From NCBI RefSeq assembly GCF_014650815.1, contig NZ_BMVR01000010.1, positions 248,001-312,000 on the forward strand: DNA of 64,000 bases. Reading direction: 5' to 3'. The notes beneath the pieces are model-generated. The model saw nothing but the letters and a program-made list of their open reading frames with translations. It did no database searches and was not told the DNA's origin. Below, one piece after another: positions 62,744-64,000 of this stretch; the first letter of the stretch is position 1, and the number at the start of each line of letters is the position of its first letter. This DNA is from Streptomyces flavofungini (GTDB lineage Bacteria; Actinomycetota; Actinomycetes; Streptomycetales; Streptomycetaceae). Position numbers and translations under genes: made by a program.

Positions 62744-63144
62744 CGTCCTCAGGTATCGCCCCGGCTTGCCGGGAGGCGACAAGCGGATGCCGCCGGGCAC
62801 ACCGCGTGGCACCGCTCTTGGTCAGGGGCCGCAAGGAACGTGCGGCCCTTCACCGGCTATTACGGCGGCAGAGTAGGGCGCGGGGGGCGGGGCTGTCGAA
62901 CCGGTACGCAGCCTGGCCGCCACGTTAGCGACTTCTTATCACCATTGCAGGTCAACGCCCTACCGCAGGATGCTGGCAAAGTTTGGTTTGAGGTGTGACA
63001 GGTGCGTGTCTAGTGTTGCGCAACATGCGACAGGCCCTGTCACGCATTTGACGGACGTTGTCATTGTTTGTGACTGCTCACGGAGGGGGGCGTCGCAGGT
63101 GGATGTCGTGCATGCCGGAAAAACATGGCCCGGCCGAAAGATGA
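62744..63144. other. 400-bp intergenic region with a 12-bp palindrome
   Basis: Lower GC than the surroundings. Contains TGTTGCGCAACA (63014-63025), a perfect palindrome, and GACAGGCCCTGTC close by (63030-63042). They lie upstream of the XRE regulator and could be its operators. A short frame starting MARPKDDQRRNVKFHSL at 63125 has a plausible start but runs into the pseudogene in the wrong frame; I do not call it. Confidence 0.5.
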
Positions 63145-63887
63145 CCAGAGACGGAACGTGAAATTCCACTCTCTGTCGGACAGGCGTCCCTCTTCTTCCT
63201 CCAGGAACTCGCGCCCGCATCGCCGTCGTACCACGTGGCCGGACCCGTACGCGTCACCGAGCACCTGGAACGGGCGGTCGGCCCCTCCGGGGCCACCACC
63301 GTGGTCACCGACCGCGGCACGGTCACGGCCGCCACCGTGATCTGTGCGGCCGGTGCCTGGTCGGCGGCGCTCGGCGCGATGGCCCGGGTCGACCTGCCCG
63401 TACGGCCCTACCGGCGGCAGGTCCTGGTCACGGGGCCGCTGCCGGACCGCCCGGAGCGCGTGCCCATGACCATCGACTTCTCCACCAGCTTCTACTTCCA
63501 CGGCGAGGGCAGGGGCGTCCTGCTCGGCATGTCCGACCCCGACGAGCCCTCCGGGTTCGACCTGTCCCGCTCGGACGCCTGGCTGCCCCGCCTGTCCGAG
63601 GCGATGGCCCTGCGCGCGCCCCGGCTCACGGAGGCGGAGGTCGCCACTGGCTGGGCCGGGCTCTACGAGGTGACCCCCGACCACGACGCGCTCATCGGCG
63701 AGGCCCCGGCCCCGGCCGCTTCCTGTACGCGACCGGCTTCTCCGGCCACGGCTTCCTGCAGGGGCCCGCGGTCGGCGAGGTCGTCCGCGACCTCTACCTG
63801 GGCCGACGGCCGTTCGTCGACGTCTCGGCCCTCGCCGCCGAGCGCTTCACGCAGGGCGCGCCAGGAAAGGAACTCAACTGTGTCTGA
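63145..63887 (+). pseudogene. FAD-dependent oxidoreductase (DAO/sarcosine oxidase type), truncated and frameshifted
   Basis: The frame encodes VICAAGAWSAAL, WAGLYEVTPDHDALIG and, after a one-base deletion near 63704, RFLYATGFSGHGFLQGPAVGE, all C-terminal features of the DAO family. The N-terminal FAD-binding part (about 170 residues, GxGxxG) is missing. The end overlaps the next gene's GTG by eight bases, indicating a former operon. Confidence 0.8.
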
Positions 63888-64000
63888 GGAAGTGTCCGAG
63901 CACCCGCCTTTGTCCGGCGGACAGGACAGCGCCCCGCGCTCCCGCCTCGGTCGCGTCAGGACCCTGCTCGTCGCCCTGACCGTCGCCGCCGCCGGGCTCG
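63880..64000 (+). CDS. Start of a gene cut by the window end (membrane or exported protein)
   Basis: GTG 63880 is preceded by GAAAGGAA. The 40 visible residues have a hydrophilic N-terminus (VSEEVSEHPPLSGGQDS), basic residues, and then the beginning of a hydrophobic helix (LLVALTVAAAGL), so the product is probably membrane-anchored or secreted. Too short to name. Confidence 0.6.
   Translation, partial: MSEEVSEHPPLSGGQDSAPRSRLGRVRTLLVALTVAAAGL

Noticed and set aside
63125..63340. Small gene starting MARPKDDQRRNVKF
   Set aside because: After about 20 residues the frame is antisense-like to, or out of phase with, the FAD oxidoreductase relic and has no domain; perhaps a relic start only.

Overview
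The window is very GC-rich and its gene style (GTG starts, 4-base overlaps, modular type I PKSs, AfsR/SARP and TPR-type regulators) points to a Streptomyces chromosome. The left 39.5 kb holds most of a biosynthetic gene cluster for a nitrophenyl-pyrone polyketide of the aureothin/neoaureothin (spectinabilin) family. The right part holds ordinary chromosomal genes, an integrated accessory element in a proline tRNA gene, and a zone of decayed genes.

Region 1 (65-39459, all on the + strand, probably one or two transcripts). An AurF-type diiron N-oxygenase, a DAHP synthase, a fused aminodeoxychorismate synthase (PabAB) and an aminodeoxychorismate lyase (PabC) together make p-aminobenzoate and oxidise it to p-nitrobenzoate. 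Four PKS proteins (NorA-, NorA'-, NorB- and NorC-like) carry six modules plus a thioesterase. The order is methylmalonyl DH-KR, two more methylmalonyl DH-KR modules, malonyl DH-ER-KR, then two non-reducing modules. A P450 (AurH/NorH-like) would form the tetrahydrofuran ring and a methyltransferase (AurI/NorI-like) would O-methylate the pyrone. Six modules give the seven extensions of spectinabilin only if one module works twice, as is known for AurA. The acyl-CoA ligase (AurE/NorE) and pathway regulator (AurD/NorD) known from the family are not in the window. Oddities are a loading ACP without its serine, a last-module AT that looks dead, and short tandem repeats in several linkers.

Region 2 (39523-46317). 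A thiolase, a TauE/SafE exporter, the cobalamin genes cobK and cobF, a large MFS exporter and a DUF309 protein.

Region 3 (46462-58898). A tRNA-Pro(GGG) gene whose 3' end is repeated perfectly (46 bp) 12.4 kb downstream, bounding an integrated element without a recognisable integrase. It carries (i) a two-gene operon of a Trypco1-like protein and a 1229-residue fusion of trypsin-like protease, degenerate nuclease-like domain and N6-adenine DNA methyltransferase, which I consider the best candidate for an undescribed conflict or defence system; (ii) a divergently transcribed membrane protein; (iii) a lasso-like RiPP locus (TPR regulator, two small proteins, precursor peptide, asparagine-synthetase-like macrolactam synthetase, GNAT acetyltransferase) that lacks visible leader-processing genes; (iv) a methyltransferase fragment and IS remnants; (v) a SHOCT-domain protein.

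Region 4 (58899-64000). A SARP/AfsR-type regulator pseudogene with two frameshifts, meeting head-to-head a 5'-truncated phosphopantetheinyl transferase; an intact HTH-TPR regulator; a 5'-truncated, frameshifted FAD oxidoreductase; and the start of a gene cut by the window end. This looks like the relic of another gene cluster.
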